A stretch of 64,000 nucleotides of DNA, from assembly GCA_009739215.1 (NCBI GenBank), contig VSJF01000009.1, forward strand, positions 1,302,001-1,366,000, written 5' to 3'. The translations under genes and the position numbers were made by a program. This document shows positions 62,349-64,000 of the stretch, piece after piece (the first letter of the stretch is position 1; each line of letters begins with the position of its first letter). The notes beneath the pieces are model-generated. The model did not search any database and was not told where the DNA came from. It was given only the letters and a program-made list of their open reading frames with translations. The stretch is from Floccularia luteovirens. Its lineage: Eukaryota; Basidiomycota; Agaricomycetes; Agaricales; Squamanitaceae.

Positions 62349-64000
62349 GTTGCTCGTGAGACATGAGACGGGGAGTATTTTCACCTTTTTTTCCTAAAGC
62401 TTTTAGTATTTAGCTCCCTTATTGAAGGAACTTGTTTGGTCGTGTGTTTACTTTCCTGGTGTTCTTCATAATGTCATTTGGGTCCTAAATTGTCATATTT
62501 CTTATGAATTTTATGTATTATTTACAGGAAATTTTCCAGTTAAATGCAATACTTTTACAGCTGCAGACTAAGTTGGAATTATAAGAAAATATCTAATTAT
62601 CAGAAACGTAACCCATTACCAACTTCGTCATTTATTTCATATGTCAGCGCCATGAATACTTGAGTACCAATAGGCACTATTAGCTAATCTGGTGGAAACA
62701 TAGACGGAAGAAACGTTAAATTTAGAGTATTCCGAGGCGGATATATGCAATCTGCCGCGGGGCTGACACCAAAAGTAACAGAGTCCTTGAGATGGATGAA
62801 GTCCGTTCGGACATACTTATAAATCCGTGTAAAAATGCTAGCCTCAACCAATCCGTTGGCACGACTAGAGACTGACAATGCTAAGCATTTGGTACCAAAG
62901 TACTGAACGTTTGGACAATTGAAAGCTCTATAAAGTGCGGCATCCAAGATAACGGAATGCACCTCTTTCTACGGTATAACATCTCACGCTTCCGGCTGCG
63001 TGCCATCCACGTGGAAGCCACGCAGTACTAGATATCGAAGAAGACCTTGATAAGGCGAGCAGGCCTTTCATCCTATAGCTATCTCGCATCGGATACAGAC
63101 AGTAGCTTTTGGACAATGGGGAAGACGGATGGCGAGGTCAGAAGAACTTTGTTCCTTCTTGGGTAAGCTGTCATGTGTGCTTACAATGTGTTCTCCCGAC
63201 TTTAAGCCCCTTTATCTAGCATAATGCATAGAAAGCCTGCTATACATTTGTTTTCGCAACCACAATTAACGAACATGATATGTACTCGCAGTCTGCATAG
63301 CTGATCAAGCTAAAATTAGGTTAATTTCCTATCTTGTTCAAAGTCTGTGAACGCAGAGATATCGAACTACATACCTTGCCGGGTTATTTGTATTCGCACC
63401 GACTGGTGAACCAGACACTGTCAGGTGTGCATGTGAACCGCAGCGCGAACTTCTAAAAACTCATCTCGTGTTTAAGAATTCCCAAACACAAGGATCTATT
63501 TGGGGATTCGTGCGACAGGGCAAATTCTCAGCCCCGTTGACATAACAGAAAAGTCTGATGGGATGTAGTGTCGCCTTGTATTGAAGTGGCTATCCTAATT
63601 GGCTACGTAGCACACTCGTGCGATGAAGAAGACCATGGCTGAGCCACGTGACCGCGATTTTCTTACACGTGCAACTGTGATGTACGTGATACTTCAAGAA
63701 GACGCCGGCCATGTTGTTCACACTATGATGGAATGCAGCATTGTTCTTCAAGAGTTGGTCAAAAAGATTTCTCCTCGCGACAATACTCGCATTCGCTTAT
63801 TCATTGAGTGCGAGCGACCTTGTTGCCAATACCAGGAAAGAACCTGATGTATCATCTGAACTATGTTTCTTCTATGCCCGATCAATGTATGTGCGTACCT
63901 ACCTGCCAGTTGCAAAGACATGGAAGCCAGGAACTGGGAACTGCAATAGTGACTCTGTGATCTTTGGATCTGGAGCAAAACGGATTGAAAGAAGGCCTGT
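62349..64000. other. Right-edge intergenic region
   Basis: 3' region of copy 3, then about 1 kb with nothing recognisable, then the repeated promoter block. No gene starts inside the window. Confidence 0.4.
63405..63998. repeat. Promoter block repeated from 59.95-60.54 kb (right copy)
   Basis: Matches the sequence upstream of the copy-3 gene: cgcgaacttcta, tttggggattcgt, then ctgatgtatcatctgaact with ttcttctatgcccgatcaat, gtgcgtacctac (63891 against 60437) and ggaagccaggaact. Gene start and TATA-like part would be expected about 60-70 bases past the window end. Confidence 0.8.

Overview
This window is nuclear DNA of a filamentous basidiomycete, most likely an agaric (Agaricomycetes). The signs are very short GT-AG introns (mostly 45-75 nt) in nearly every gene, pyrimidine-rich core promoters, gene families typical of mushroom genomes (F-box/LRR genes, NACHT-WD40 receptors, secreted fruit-body-type proteins) and 1:1 orthologues of conserved eukaryotic genes on both strands. 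I recognised no rRNA, tRNA, CRISPR array or intact transposon.

The first half (1-44 kb) is mostly conserved housekeeping DNA. In order: a rhodanese/dual-specificity MAP-kinase phosphatase (minus, cut by the left edge), a tetraspan membrane protein (minus), a Munc13/UNC-13-like exocytosis protein (minus), an ER-lumenal Hsp70-like chaperone ending in HDEL (LHS1 type, minus), a 2-oxoglutarate/Fe(II) oxygenase (minus), importin-beta KAP95 (minus), a divergent LSM7 (plus), a Cid1-type nucleotidyltransferase (minus), a divergent PAN3 deadenylase subunit (plus), an F-box gene with two degraded relatives and a weak Crinkler-like locus (27-38 kb), GAPDH (minus), an Ish1/Msc1 stress protein (minus) and ATG4 (plus).

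The second half (44-64 kb) is accessory. Two tandem, closely similar secreted multi-domain proteins (minus; repeat unit about 3.45 kb, upstream DNA included) are followed by a complete C2-NACHT-WD40 NOD-like receptor (plus). After several unclear or decayed loci comes a third, more divergent secreted paralogue (plus). Its promoter region is duplicated again about 3.45 kb further on, at the right edge, so a fourth copy probably begins just outside the window.

A feature cutting across the window is that four conserved genes (the phosphatase, the Munc13-like gene, PAN3 and GAPDH) cannot be read in one frame after splicing. Each needs one or more one-base skips, always in the same direction (one extra base). 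The Munc13-like gene also has an in-frame TGA. KAP95, LHS1, LSM7, ATG4, the NLR and the Ish1-like gene read cleanly by the same test. This may be residual assembly error, real gene decay or, least likely, frameshifting. Other notable structures are a perfect 62-bp palindrome at 23339-23400, a 5-nt micro-exon in GAPDH and a GC-AG intron in the nucleotidyltransferase.
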